Assembly (NCBI GenBank): GCA_028023455.1
Contig: JAQFVV010012419.1
Location: 560,001-624,000, forward strand
DNA length: 64,000 nt
Direction of reading: 5' to 3'
From: Epiperipatus broadwayi
Taxonomy: Eukaryota; Onychophora; Udeonychophora; Euonychophora; Peripatidae
The number at the start of each line of letters is the position of its first letter. The stretch's first letter is position 1. The notes below the pieces were generated by a model. It did not search any database. It had not been told where the DNA came from and saw nothing but the letters and a program-made list of their open reading frames with translations. Both the position numbers and the translations under genes were made by a program. Shown piece by piece: positions 50,549 to 63,296 of this stretch.

Positions 50549-51540
50549 ATGTCTGAAGACAGTGATAGAGAGACAAAAGAGAGTAACGTGCCAGTAATAC
50601 TGGAAATCTTTAAAAAAAAAACTAATTAAGGAATTCAAGAGGGAAATGAAGAGATTCACAAATGAAATGAAAGAAGCTAAGAGCAAAATAAAGGAATTTA
50701 AGATTCAAATGATAAAAATCAATGCTGAATTGAAAGAAATGAAAGAACTAAAAGGTCTTTGAAGAGAGGATATAAAAGAGAGTAGATGATAGAGAAAGCA
50801 AAGTAGTAAAAAAGTCAAACAGGTGGAGTTGGAGAAAAATGATAACGAGGAAAAAGCTCAAGATTTAGAAAGGCAGAGAAATAAATAGACAAAGTGTGTC
50901 ATGAACAATACTTTATTAAAAAGATACAAACTGAAATGAACAACTTGGAACAACAAGTTAAGGAAATGAAGAATCAACAGGAAAGCCAAAGTACATGAAT
51001 AACCATAGAAAAGCAAGAAAATGTACCCAGTTTTGTTAATCAATTTTTAAAAGTAAAGATTTTTCTATGGTCATGGGGTAAATCACCCATAGAACATATA
51101 ACTAGTTTGGAGAGGTATTTTGAGATAAATCTGATGGATGAAAAAGTCAAGCAGATGATAGCAATTAGCCACTAGAGGGCAGCATGCTTGTTGTTGTTTG
51201 AGAAACCAGTTAACTTTGCACAATATGAACAGACTTTAATGAAATATTACTGGAACAAAGATACCAAGAAAGTATGAAGCATAGAGTGACTCAAGAAAAA
51301 TGAAGACCAAAGGAATCATATGTGACATTTTTCAGAAAACAAATTAGTTACTAAGATATGGGCATTAACAGCATGCTTGTTGATGGTGAAACAAATTATT
51401 AAAATAATGAGAAATTTTCCCAACTCACTTGAACATTTGTTAATGAACACTGGGTGTGAAATAATCGAATACATGACTGAATTGTCCCATGCCTTTGACA
51501 AAGTCCTGTGGAGAAAAGCCATTATCAAAATATTGTAACA
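50549..51540 (+). pseudogene. Decayed gag-like gene with coiled coil
   Basis: Starts MSEDSDRETKESNVPVILEI, then continues through several frames rich in Lys and Glu (for example EMKEAKSKIKEFKIQMIKIN), with strong coiled-coil character until about 51000. Later pieces (NNFWRGIL-like near 51110; MRNFPNSLEHLLMNTG near 51410; ELSHAFDKVLWRKAIIKIL near 51490) resemble the end of the gag-like frames in element G. Position upstream of a copy of the B-element 3' interior suggests it belongs to a B-type retrotransposon that has lost its LTRs and pol. Many stops make it non-functional. Confidence 0.5.
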
Positions 51541-52445
51541 AGTTTAAAACTAGAAAGAAAGATCACCAAGTTAAGGCTCTAATGGTAAATCTAAAAGATC
51601 TACATAACCCAGGGTATACAAAAATGGTAAAAACTCTGAATATAAAGACAAGAAACAACATGATGTAAATAAAAAAAACATTTATAGTCACTGTTCCCAG
51701 GAGAGAAATTTAGAGCTCAGGAAGTTAAATGAAGGAACTGGTGTGACCAGCAATGAGTGTTTAAGGTCTTTATCACCTCAGCCATCTTTGAGTTATAAGA
51801 TCAGATAGCATTAGGATAAAAGTCCAGATGGCCTGCACCATGAAGACTGAGTATCTATCCAATAGAAAGATAAGAAGAAAAAAAGGGTAATGAACAAATA
51901 ATTTAATTCTTATGAGCTTACATATAGGCTGGGTTTTAATAATAGTGATGATGTTGTCATTGTTAATGTTAGCAGAGCAATATGGTCGTTTTAGTTGGAA
52001 AGTTTATATTTCCACAGAGATTCAAGTCTCAGAGTAGCAGGATTTCAGAAAGTGCTGAAGGCAAAAACAAATGACTACTTGAGAATCAATTGAGTAAGGC
52101 TCTAACATAAGTAATAGACCTAGTTTCCCTAAATTCCATCTGGGTGACATCTACATTAGAGTTCACAAAATGAAATCAGAGTTTGCAAAAATTATGTATG
52201 ACCTACAGTGACTCTTATACTTATCATTCATGTGAAGCCAGTTTTATATTCTTAATAAATTGCCTAGATAAATATATATAAATTATCCCTGCTTATAAGT
52301 CTTAGATATTAAAAAGAAAGATAAATATATTTTGTTTCATAGTCAAAAATAAAATCGGCTAAAATCACCAATTTTGATTTTTTCTTTGTTTCTATTGGAA
52401 AGTTATTGTACCATTTTAAGGTGTAAGTATATATTTACAATGTAA
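51541..52445 (+). other. Interior of a decayed LTR element, no clear motif
   Basis: Joins the gag-like remnant to the repeated 3' interior. Reading frames are broken and no protease, RT or integrase motif could be recognised. Confidence 0.4.
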
Positions 52446-53250
52446 ATATCTTAAAACTGTATTTTGATGCCCAAAACTAAAGAATTATTTCAGTAAGAGA
52501 ACATTGCTAAAAGAAGAAAGACTTTGATTTTAAGAGTTGTCTTAATAACTAAATGTTATGCTTACTATTTATCCATAAGATTTATGTATAATCTCGAAAA
52601 ATTATCTTTGTTTTGTATTAGATATATGTTATATTTAGTAAATTAATAATAAATGATGTCAATTAATCTTTAGATATTATATATATATATGTGTGTGTGT
52701 GTGTATCTTATTAGAACTTTAAAGATGGTGGCAATTAGTGATTACTTTAGATTTTACTTAATTATTATTATTATTCATGACTTTATTATTTGTTGATTAA
52801 AATAATTTTAAAAAGTAGAACCAGCAATCTCTTTAATTTTATTATCCTGTGAAGGAACACCTATATGTAATTTAATTAATTTCTAATAGAAATTTGAAAT
52901 TCCTACCTTTGTATGAATAATTATAAACTCAAGATGGATGTTCAGTGAACTGTCCCTGACGCTTGCAGTCATAGGAAATAAAAAAAACATCAAGAGTTTC
53001 CTGAATAACTGTAGATAATAACAGGAATCTTCTTCTATGAGCCCAAGGTAATTTGGATAGCCATGAAATGTAATCATGTCTTTATTGGTCAAAATGTCAG
53101 AGCATTAATTGCTAGAGGATATGATTTGCCATACTCGTGTTTAATGTTAAATATATTCGTGAAATTCCGGATTAGTTAGCAGTTGGTCAAAATGAATATT
53201 TAGACCTTTATGGCTTAATTGATATTAACCTATCTATTTAAAAGCTACTT
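52446..53250 (+). repeat. 3' interior of family B element, copy 2
   Basis: Direct repeat of 40718-41560. It stops near TTAACCTATCTATTTA, before the point where copy 1 reaches its polypurine tract. No LTR follows here. Confidence 0.65.
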
Positions 53251-55961
53251 AAAAAAACAAAATGACATAGTACAATGTCACCCAAAGGTTTATTACCAAT
53301 GTATTATTCTTTACATTTCTTACCACCAATAAATCTAAAAATTATAATTTAACAAAATGTAACCTTTTCAGTCTACATCAAATTTTATAGAAGGGTCAAA
53401 ACAATTAAACTCATTTACACCAACTATTTTAGTTTAGTATTTTCAACTACAAACAAACAATCATTAACATATCTGCCAAATAATTTTAAATAAATACAAT
53501 TCTTTTTAATAACAATCTTCTCCTAACAAATTAAAGGAGAAATAATACAACCTATTATCCATTCTTTTGTAATCTTATGAAAAATTTCATCAAAATATCA
53601 TATGATCACCGTTTCATATGCAGGCTGTCAATATCTCCATACAGTGCCATCATGTGCATAATCAGTGGATGCAGAAGGTTTGTGCATCCATTGATTATAA
53701 AGACTAACACTTGATCACACTACTGTGTGGAATGTTTGCTATTGCTATTAAAAATGATCATTATAAGGAAAATACATACAATGTTCCAACAATAAAAGCA
53801 AATCTTTAATAACTTTAATTTTATTATTTGACAAAGATTCATTTTTAATCAGCATAGACATAAGAAAGACAATAATGCTTAATGTAATAACAGATTGATA
53901 CATATTCTCAATATCCAAACTACATAATACTCAATTACTTTCCATTTTATAATTATTAATCTTATCAAAAGCCTCAAAAGAAAAAGAAATCATATAATGA
54001 CTAAAATTAACAAATTGTTTTTAAAAAAGAGTCAAAAATATATCTTTCAAAAAATCTTTTCTTTTTTTTTTTTTTGAGTCTTAATGTTCATAACCATTCA
54101 TTGGTTGTGTTTTAGAGTTTGATTTCTTTGGCTAGTTTCTTTTAGTTTTGGATATGGGGTAATTTTGATATATATATTTATATTTTTAGATTATTTCAAC
54201 TCAATCATTAGCAATGAAAAACCTTTTGTGTCCTTTGAGCATCTTATCATTGTTAGTCATTGGTTCTACTGATGTAAAGCAGATCTATGTTGTGGGTCCA
54301 AGTAAGTTGTTTTATTAATTTTTCTTATTCTTTCTAACATCTAAATTATAGAACATTGATTTATATATTTTAGAAAGTATGTAAATATAGCTATAGTAAA
54401 AGAAAATGTTAGGACATTCAGATTACAAACAGATATATTTTTGTGTGTATCAATAAGCAGCAATACAATTTAATTTGAGCTCAATCTAAATAAATTAAGT
54501 GATAGTTCAGTAGCTTATTTTAATAGTAAAATGACCACTCTCAGTGTTCTGCGTGATTATTTTCAAAACAATATTTATAATAAAAGTGTTTGTCACAGAA
54601 AGCTACTTATAATGGTACAGTATATAACAATAAAGAAAACAACAGAATTTATACACACAGAATAGAATAGAGAAGTTTCATAATGGATTAATGTATATGG
54701 ATAAGAGTCATTGCCGTTATTGTATAGAAATAAATGTTTAACCCAGATTATAAATTGCTTATTTTATTTATATATTCATTGTACAATACATGTCAAGAGT
54801 AGCTCTTACTTTCAGCACCATTAGCCTAATCTTGAATAATTCATTTAACAGATCTGTGTCAGTGCCTCATCCATAGTACCTAAATTCCCATCCTCTATTT
54901 ATTTATATATCTTCATCATTACCTCTCATCTCTTTATCCATTTATTTATCTATACTTACTTATCTATTTATTTATTTCCATAACTGCACACAACTACCTA
55001 TCTATCTCCCTATCTAATTATTTATCTATCTATTAATCCATCTATCCATCTAATCTCTTTATCTATAATGATAGGTTAAATGAAACAATCTTTACATAGC
55101 CTAACCATTCCATGTATATGCTCAATGTACAAGTCCTTAAAAGAGTTATGTTGTTTTTTTTTTAAATATTGTATATAGATGGCAGTATTAATGATTATCA
55201 GGGCATTATTCATAAAGTTTGATAAAGCAGAAACAACTGTAAAAAACAGTAATTTTAGTTTGATCAAAAATATTTTGATTATTAAAAAGCAGCTCATTTA
55301 TATTTCCGTTACAGTAAATGCTAATAGATAAAAAAATGAAGAAAAGACATTAAAAAAGTTAGGAAAAGATCTATGATACTATTTTAAGTATTGAAAATTA
55401 GAGTGAGAATTATCAACTATCAATGTATTGTCATTGAATTATTCCTGATTTAGTCTGCAACTCGTGATATTTGACTGCCATACAGTCTGATAAATAACTG
55501 ACAATATTTATTTCATAATAAAGACAAAATCTAAGCAATATCAAATTACAGTATTGCAAAAAAAATTAAATGTAGCATTCTAAAATGTTCTAGTTGTACG
55601 TAGTCAGTATAACTTTTACTTCTCTAGTGACATAAGCTTAGTTTTTGATGTAGTTTTCAACTCCAGAGGAATTTGGTCTGTTATTTTATGTATAGAGACT
55701 AAATGACCAGTGTGAAGTAGTTACTTCCATTTCATTTATATAAATTTAAAGTTATGATTATTTATTATTATGGTTATTAAAAGTTTCATAGATTGTTAAA
55801 ACAAAGAATTGTTCTTAATCCTCTGAATATATTGATGGTGATTTTAGATCATTTAGTCTGATCCTATAGTTTAAAACTATATTTGAAAACTAAGCTATAG
55901 ATTGGTATCATTCTATATTTTGGTAGTGGTTAATGATACATAACCAAGTGGTAGATAGTTA
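53251..55961. other. Stretch without recognised repeats; possible host exon inside
   Basis: AT-rich, no transposon recognised. It holds a decayed TATC/TATT tract near 54895-55070, an inverted pair around 53659-53694 (AATCAGTGGATGCA/TGCATCCATTGATT), and the candidate exon at 54214-54301. Confidence 0.45.
54214..54301 (+). CDS. Candidate first coding exon with signal peptide
   Basis: ATG at 54214 opens 30 codons that read like a secretion signal: start MKNLLC, hydrophobic core LSILSLLVIG, then STDVKQIYVVGPS. The frame runs into a good splice donor (A|GTAAGT, GT at 54302). TATTTTTAG at 54181-54189 could be the acceptor of a 5' UTR intron. If real it is the N-terminus of a secreted or membrane protein encoded on the plus strand, continuing downstream, perhaps beyond the window. 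The QIYVVGP part is loosely like the start of alpha-2-macroglobulin/thioester proteins, but this is too short to name a family. No second exon was identified. A chance ORF is quite possible. Confidence 0.3.
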
Positions 55962-55966
55962 CTTAC
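55962..55966. repeat. Target duplication CTTAC, left
   Basis: Five bases directly before the LTR start at 55967, repeated exactly at 59754-59758 after the other LTR. Confidence 0.8.
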
Positions 55967-56787
55967 TGCAAAATATTAAATATTTTAAACTTAAGAAAGC
56001 CGCTAAATAAATTGTTGAAAAGAAATGTTCAAATTAAAGGAAGTTAAAATAATCATAGACTCATATATATATATATATATATTAATTAATTGAATAGAGC
56101 TTATAAATTACCTTATATGGAAATGAATTCCTCAGACACTAATTAATTGTAAAGATTTAAAACCTTACAGATATAGAAATAAATTCCTAAGACTAATTAA
56201 TTCTATAGACCTAAAACCTTACTGCATAGGGAAATAAATTCCTAAGTGAAATTTCATTGTACGAAAACAAAGCAAAGGTAAAAATACTCCAGAAAAAGAT
56301 AAGAAAACAAAAGAAGAGAGGGGTTATAATAAATTGATAGAAAAATGACTGTCGACTCTTTCTGTGATTGCTGGTACTGGCCCTGTTCCAGGAGTTGTAG
56401 AGCAACAGATCGTAATCGGAGGACTTCATTCCCAGGATCTTGGCTCCTGTAGGTCACTAAGCTGACTAGTATTTTTAACAGACTGTCTTATCTTCTTATT
56501 ATTTTGAACACTTCAAGAGGGTTGTGTTATAAAGACAATAGACAGTAGTGAAGGTAAAGTGAATAATAGCTTACCTAAAATATATAAACATTATTTGCTA
56601 TTCAGTAATAAATCTGTGAATTAGGCTATCTCAAATGCAGACTTTACATTTGTGTTAAACATTCGTATAGTAATTCTTTTTCTTAATTGTTAATAAATAG
56701 CTATTGCTAAATATATATGTGCTGTTATCTGTTGAGTTTATTGTATATTTGTTTACTTGTCACCCAGTCATAGTTAAGGACACAGCA
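55967..56787 (+). repeat. 5' LTR of element N
   Basis: Matches 58936-59753 along its length (CTTATAAATTACCTTATATGG, GCTGACTAGTA). It carries an AT tract near 56065 that the 3' LTR lacks. The open frames on its minus strand are not genes; near copies lie in the other LTR. Confidence 0.88.
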
Positions 56788-56982
56788 AATTATGGACACA
56801 GTCTCACATGGAACCTGTGAATAGAGAATAAGTTAAAAAGCCAAATTATTGGAAGTCACTATTGTTCAAGCCTAGTGAAATAGGAAAGAGTTTAAGCCAT
56901 TCAGGTTTTTGAACTTAGGGAGAAAAGTACAGAAGTATAGTTATTAAAGTTAGTTGGAAGACTAATTGTTCAGTATTCAGTC

Positions 56983-57716
56983 ATGAGTGCTTTTGGGCAG
57001 GATAGTATACCTGAATTTGAGGTTAGCAACATGTCTGAATGGCCATTGTGAATTACGCAGTTAAAACTTCTTTACATTCAATGGTATTGAACATAACAAA
57101 AGGAAAGGACTAGCACACATGTGTTTTGAAGGTATTAAAGTAATAAAAGTCATAAATAAATTATTTGACTTATCTATTACAGAAGAACTAAAATATGAGA
57201 ATCTTATTGATAAATTAATTGATCATTTCAGCTCTCATCCATTATGGTCACTTAGTCTTGTAAAGAAGGAAGCAGTTAGAGGGTGAAAAAATTAAAAACT
57301 ATAATAGAGTTTTTAGGTAAATGATCAAAGATTGTGGGTATAGTGAGTTCATGAATGAAAACATCATGGACCAGTTACTATGGTAAATGTCTGATGATAG
57401 GCTCAGACAACAATTTCTCATGGAACCTGAGATTATGTATGAAATAACCATTAAGAAAGGCATAGTGTGTGAGTTAACACTTGAACAGACTCAGATTTTT
57501 AGCATTAAGAGGGATGAAAACCCTAGAACATGTGAGTTTAAAACAAAACAGGAAAATTCCATGCTGCTGAAAGCTGAAGAAAGTAAAAATGTTAAAGTAA
57601 CATGTTTTCATTGGAATAAAAGAGGCCACATATCAAAAGAATGTAGGTGGTTTAAAGAATCATGCTTTAAATGCAGAAAAAGGGCACTTAACACATATTT
57701 GCAAACAGGAATATAA
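56983..57716 (+). pseudogene. Element N gag with zinc knuckles
   Basis: Starts MSAFGQDSIPEFEVSNMSEW about 195 bases after the 5' LTR, soon frameshifted. The last frame (57387-57716) is clean: SDDRLRQQFLMEPEI, typical of late Gag helices, then CFHWNKRGHISKEC, a CCHC knuckle with its second Cys changed to Trp, and CFKCRK, the start of a second knuckle whose remainder (GHL-THIC-like) continues in the next frame. Gag would package the element RNA; damage here makes the copy inactive. Confidence 0.75.
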
Positions 57717-57804
57717 CTGGAAAGGCAAAAGTAAATCACATATGCAAGAAAATATGGAAGATTACCGTATGATTAGAAACATGAGCACCTAAGGTCTAAA
57801 TCAG

Positions 57805-58330
57805 TTTATGATGAAGCTGAGACTTTGCAGCAAAGAACTGTTGATGGAAATTGATAATGGATCAAGTATTTCTCTGATGTCACTCACTGATTGGCTGCCA
57901 CTGTCATTGGCCAATGCTGAAAGTAAAATAGAAAACAAAACAAACAGTAGACACATGATGTAAACAGAAATGTGCATAAATTAATAGGTTGTGTGACAAT
58001 ACTCATTAACCACTGTGGTAAAAAAGTGAATCTACCCCTGTACATAGTCAATGGGAAGATCAGTCCCATAATTGAGAGGGAGTGGTTCCACAAACTAGGT
58101 ATACAAGTTAACATTAGTAGAAAAATCCCTTTTGAATAGGAAATGGTAAATAAATATGCTAACTTGTGTCATGAAAAATGGGGATTAATTAAGCCGGGGG
58201 ATATACAGTTATGGAAAAATGTGTGACCATTCATCTATAAACCTAGTAAAATCCCCTTCATTCAAAAAGTTGTAAAAATTCCAGACAGTGACAGCAAAAG
58301 GCATAGTAGCTCTGGGAAAAGTGGGCCATG
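57805..58330 (+). pseudogene. Element N protease and start of RT
   Basis: LLMEIDNGSSISLMSLTDW near 57840 is a retroviral-type aspartic protease active site, with the usual DTGS changed to DNGS. Further pieces follow: KKVNLPLYIVNG near 58020 and EREWFHKLGIQVNI near 58080. Then HEKWGLIK and KIPFIQKVVKIP near 58165-58280 match the stretch that leads into the RT domain of Ty3/gypsy elements. Frames are broken, and the RT itself does not follow. Confidence 0.65.
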
Positions 58331-58514
58331 TATTAAGCCACCTTACTGGCAACAAGAAGACAGCTGCAGAGAAGAATAAAATCATTTCAAAAAGAGATTA
58401 TAAAGTTTCAAAAAAGAACTAAAAACTTATAAACTAAGATTAAAAATGGTACAAGAGGAAGATGTTGTTAGTAAAATACATGTAAGTGACCAGAAAAGAG
58501 AGAATATATATATA

Positions 58515-58880
58515 TAATTGGTGACAGAGCTTGGGTTCAAGACATAATCCAGAAGAAATGGGTTAAAGGAGTAATCGTAAAAATGTTATCAAAAACAATA
58601 GCAATCATCCAAGTACAGGGTGGGACAACATACAGAAGATGTAAAAATCATGTCTGCCAGTGATTCAAAGAAGATTGGCAAATTGCAGTGCCCATGCCAA
58701 AAGATGAAAATCAAAAAATACAAGACACAGCTGAACCAACACCACACGGAATACAGATTAAAGATGAAGAGAAAAAAGCAGAAAGCTGTGACATGGAACC
58801 TGGAAGAAATAAACAGAAACTAGAATCAACCCTGAACCCAACCAGATTAACAACTAGATCACTTAGACATCAGATATGAA
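58515..58880 (+). pseudogene. Element N integrase C-terminal tail
   Basis: GDRAWVQDIIQKKWVKGVIV near 58521 is the small beta-barrel of gypsy integrases, followed by QGGTTYRRC and a charged tail that reads to a stop at 58877-58879. The catalytic core that should precede it is absent. Two overlapping frames (58620-58823 and 58688-58879) share this tail and reflect a frameshift. Confidence 0.7.
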
Positions 58881-58935
58881 GACCATTTAGATTCAATGAC
58901 TATACATATGCCTAAACAATTTTTTGGAGTAAGGG

Positions 58936-59753
58936 TGCAAAATATTAAATAATATTTAAACTTAAGAATGGTGCTAAAAAAATCATTGACAAGAAATGTT
59001 CAAATTAAATTAAGTTAAAATAAATATAGACTCATGTACATATTAATTAATTGAATAGACCTTATAAATTACCTTATATGGAAATGAATTCATAAGACAC
59101 TAATTAATTGTATAGATTTAAAACCTTACAGTATATAAATAAATTCCTAAAACTAAATTAATTATATAGACCTAAAATCTTACTGTATAGGGAAATAAAT
59201 TACTAAGAAAAAATTCACTGTATGGAAACAAAGAAGAAGTAAAAATACTCCAGAAAAAGATAAGGAAACAAAAGAAGAGGTTATAAATTGATAGAAAAAA
59301 AGGACTGTAGACTCTTTCTATGATTGTTGCTACTGTTACTGTTCCACAAGTTGTAGAGCAGCAGATCATCATCGGAGGACTTTATTCCCAGGATCTTGGC
59401 TCCTATAGGTCAGTAAGCTGACTAGTACTTTTAACAGACCATCCTAATCTTATTATTAGTTTGAAAACCTCAAGAGGCTCTTAGAGGGTTGTGCTATAAA
59501 GATGACAGATGGTAGTGAATGTAAAGTGAATAATAGCTCACCTAAATTGTATAAACATTATTTGCTGTTCAATAATTATCCTGTGAATTAGGCTCGCTCA
59601 AATGCAACTTTATATTTATGTTAAATATTTGTATAGTAATTCTTGTTCTTAATTGTTAATAAATTGTTATTGCTAAATATATATGTGCTGTTAACTGTTG
59701 AGTTTATTTTATATTTGATTGCTGGTCACCCAGTCATAGTTGGGGGCACAACA
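58936..59753 (+). repeat. 3' LTR of element N
   Basis: Preceded by a purine-rich GGAGTAAGGG, the probable polypurine tract. Ends GGCACAACA, then target duplication CTTAC (59754-59758). Confidence 0.88.
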
Positions 59754-59758
59754 CTTAC

Positions 59759-62700
59759 ATTTCAATTACACATATTTAAAGTTAAGATATTTTATTATAT
59801 ATATATATTGTAACCTTATATTTTAGTATAAAATATAAAGATTGATAGAACTGATTTAAAAATTTCTCTGATTCCTTCTTGGCGATTTGATTGCCTTGGT
59901 TTGCATTTTGAACAGACTATTTATTTGCATTCAAAATAATTTACTGTTGAGAATAAGTAGCATTTTGCCTTGCTTATTGCCTGTGTTATTTTAATGTATT
60001 TAAAATTGCTTTTTTCCATCCAATGACTTGGTCAAATATGTTTAACCTGTACGAAACCAACAACACACATCAAGTTTAGTAAAATGTGATTAAAAATAAT
60101 AACAATTCTTATTTATTTAAAATAATTGTAGAAATTATTTTCATTTAATTCAAAAACCATTTGTTTAATTAATTTTTAATTATTAGATAAAAATATAATA
60201 AATACATGTGTGCATTTCAGTCAAAGTGAGCATTTCAGTGAAAGAGAGCATTCCTATTATTATTAAGAAAAAATGGTGTAAGCATAACATGTAAACAAAA
60301 CATGTTAAGCATATTTTAAAAATAATTAATAAGCAAATGGATTAACCAAGAATTCTCATATGAATTTAAATATAACATGGTGATATTTAATAATGAGTTG
60401 CTAAATTTAAAGGGTCTGTTCAAATCGGCCGGTCAAGTGAATCAAATCGCTAATAATTTGCTCAATATCTACATTTGAAATATGTCAGAAGCTTAACTTT
60501 AAACGTAGAATTAACAGCAGGCCGTCAGTATGTTTTGGAATATTTATACATACAAACTGGCAACATTAAATAAATATTTTAATTGCAGAAGTTTTTCTGA
60601 TATGAAAGCTTTATTTTTAAAACAGAAGTGGTTTAAAATCAAATTTAAATTTAAAACTTTATTGAAATGCTGGTTTAATATTTATGCTATCACTTAAATA
60701 ATAAAGAATTGATTATATTATCAGAACATATACTGCCAGTAATGTATTTACTATTTAAATAATAATAACAGCCTTTAAACGATTAATTAAAACTACTTTC
60801 TGATTTCTATCGCCAATTGTGAATTATTAAATTACTTTGCTCTAATTATTATTTCTAGATTTAAATGTGGATAGATAAATTAATATAGCCTGGATATCAT
60901 AAACTTGAAACAATGCTATATAAAAATGTAGAATTTAATAACTTATGAAGAACATTTTCATTTAAACTCTACGTGTCGTGTTTTTGGAATTATCTCATAT
61001 TCATGGAGCCATGAAAAATTCATTAATTTAAAAGTACTCATAATAACGAGAACGAACGGATATAATCGCATCTATCGAATTTGGCTATAATTTATAATTA
61101 TTACTTTGTGTAATGTGTATTTATTGTTCAAGACATTTTATATTGATTTTATGGATAATATTTAATATTCTAAAAATGTTGTACACTTTTATTTATGTAT
61201 TTAAATAAGAATGAATTAATTTTCATTTTTATTGTTATATGAACTTATATGTGAGATTCATGATTTATACTTTTATTATGTTTAAATTAAATTCATGGGA
61301 TTGAATAAAATATTTATTTGAGGAAATAGCGCTTGTGAAAAGCTTGAGAATTACTAATAAATTTATGGTGTGTGTCAACATCTTATGAAGTGTCTTACGA
61401 GTCTTTCCAGGATTCTGTTCCTATACTCATGTCACTTGTATTACACTGTTACTATGTTTATATTTTAAGCAAGATAGTTCAGTATATTAGTTGTCCTTAT
61501 TATTGAAACACTTTTCATTATGTACGAACCCACATCTGTTAAATTGCTGAGAAGGATGATTTTTGCACTTTAAATATGAAATAAATATTAATATTGCTTT
61601 ACAATGTTAAATGGAATTAGTCTGTGCTGGTGATTAATCCGCAGATTAATTATTTGCCACTTTCTGTATTTTTACACTCATTCCTGCACTGGTGGTTAAT
61701 CTGTGGAGTTGTGTAATTATATTTGTTGCTTCATGCTGGTGTATAAACCCACAAGGCACTCAGTGTTGTATCATTCCTATGTGTAGATGAATGCATCCAC
61801 AGGAATATCATTTTACTTCATAAATGTAAGTTTGGGCAAAGTGTTTTGTATTATTATGATAAAATCATTTTCTTCCATCTATAATTATAACTTATAAGTT
61901 GAGTCATAAAGTGTAGCAGGGCATCTTATCTAAATTATCCTCATAATGATTAACTGTTTGTTAATTAATATTTTATCTGAACTGAAGTCTGAATTTTCAC
62001 TTTGGTTTAGCATTGCATTATAGCTAATTCCTGCAAATATAATATTATTTATTATATTATTATAGGATTATAGTATAGGTTTATTGATTCTGGAACTGAC
62101 ACATTAGTTATTTCATGATATGTTGAATTTCAGTATAGTTTCTAAAGGCAGAAATTAGATCAAATTATAATAAAATTTATGATTAGGCTTTTATAAAACT
62201 GCGCCTATGATATATTTATTAAAGGAAACAAATGAAATATTTTATTTATTTGTTTGTTTATTTATGTATCTATTTATTATATTAAACATCCTACATCAAT
62301 TAATTGTTAATCATAAAATTGTAAATAAATATTAATTTATAATTAAACTTACTGTGCCATTGCTATTTGTCATTCACAAAACCAAAAATCCTATATCTTG
62401 AATGGAGCATACATTAGAGCACATACTATTATCAGTATGACATAAGAGTCTTAGTAATATTCTGAGAAAACATTTGAATGCTTTTGTTCTTGGTAATTTA
62501 TAATGTATAACCGATCATTTTCAATTGCTTCTAAGTCCTTTCTTAAATCGACAAATTTTTGTTTCCATATGGAACTAGACTGAAATTCAATTAATTGCAT
62601 TTCTAAGTCTTCCAAGTTGAGTCACTCAAAAATCTCTAAGTTTTCCATGCTTATTATTATTGTAAAGATCATACCTAGACTAGCATTTGTACCAAAACCA

Positions 62701-63296
62701 TACATGTCACTCTTAAAGAATAATCTTTAGTAGTTCCACAAATTACCATCTTGTCCATGGTCAGCCATAAGGTCTCATGCAATGAAAAATCGCAGATTAA
62801 AGTTTTGAAGAATAATAAAATTACATACTTATAATTTGTTTAATGTACTTTTACATACTGCTATGATGGGTCTTCGCTGTGTACCCTGGCCGCAACCAGA
62901 TTAGATCATAACAATTTCATGTTCTATCATTAATTTTGTATTTGAACAAACTGAAAAATAAATAAACAACAAATTAAAAATTCAGAATCTTTAAAATAAT
63001 TTGTTTTTCCAATTTTTTTCCAAATATGAGGAAGTTTGCATGTGTCATCACATTTCTTGATACAATTTGTTCTTTTTATCTCAATAGCATCTTTAATATT
63101 ACATTAGTGTGGGTTTCACATCTAGAATAGGATCCAATGTAAGGTTCAAGAAGCTATTGAGATATTAAAAAGACTAAATTATATTCAACAAACGTGATGA
63201 CACATGTAAAAATTGAAAAACAAATTTACTCTGAAGATTCTAAATATTTTGTTGCTTATTTTTCAATTTGTTAACTTTTATACATCTGTTTTTTTC
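59759..63296. other. AT-rich stretch without genes
   Basis: No convincing coding region, repeat copy or RNA gene was recognised on either strand. An AT tract lies at 59797-59808. Confidence 0.5.

Larger units (their letters stand above)
55967..59753 (+). mobile_element. Ty3/gypsy-type deletion derivative N
   Basis: Complete LTR element: LTRs 55967-56787 (821 bp) and 58936-59753 (818 bp), TGCAAAATATT to ACAGCA/ACAACA, with a perfect 5-bp duplication CTTAC outside. The interior is only about 2.15 kb. It codes for gag with zinc knuckles, protease and the first residues leading into RT, then jumps to the integrase C-terminal tail. The RT, RNase H and integrase core are gone. Reading frames are also broken. 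Confidence 0.88.

Noticed and set aside
56211-56457. Minus-strand frames in LTR N resembling each other and 59172-59372
   Set aside because: They lie within the LTRs and match only because the LTRs are repeats.
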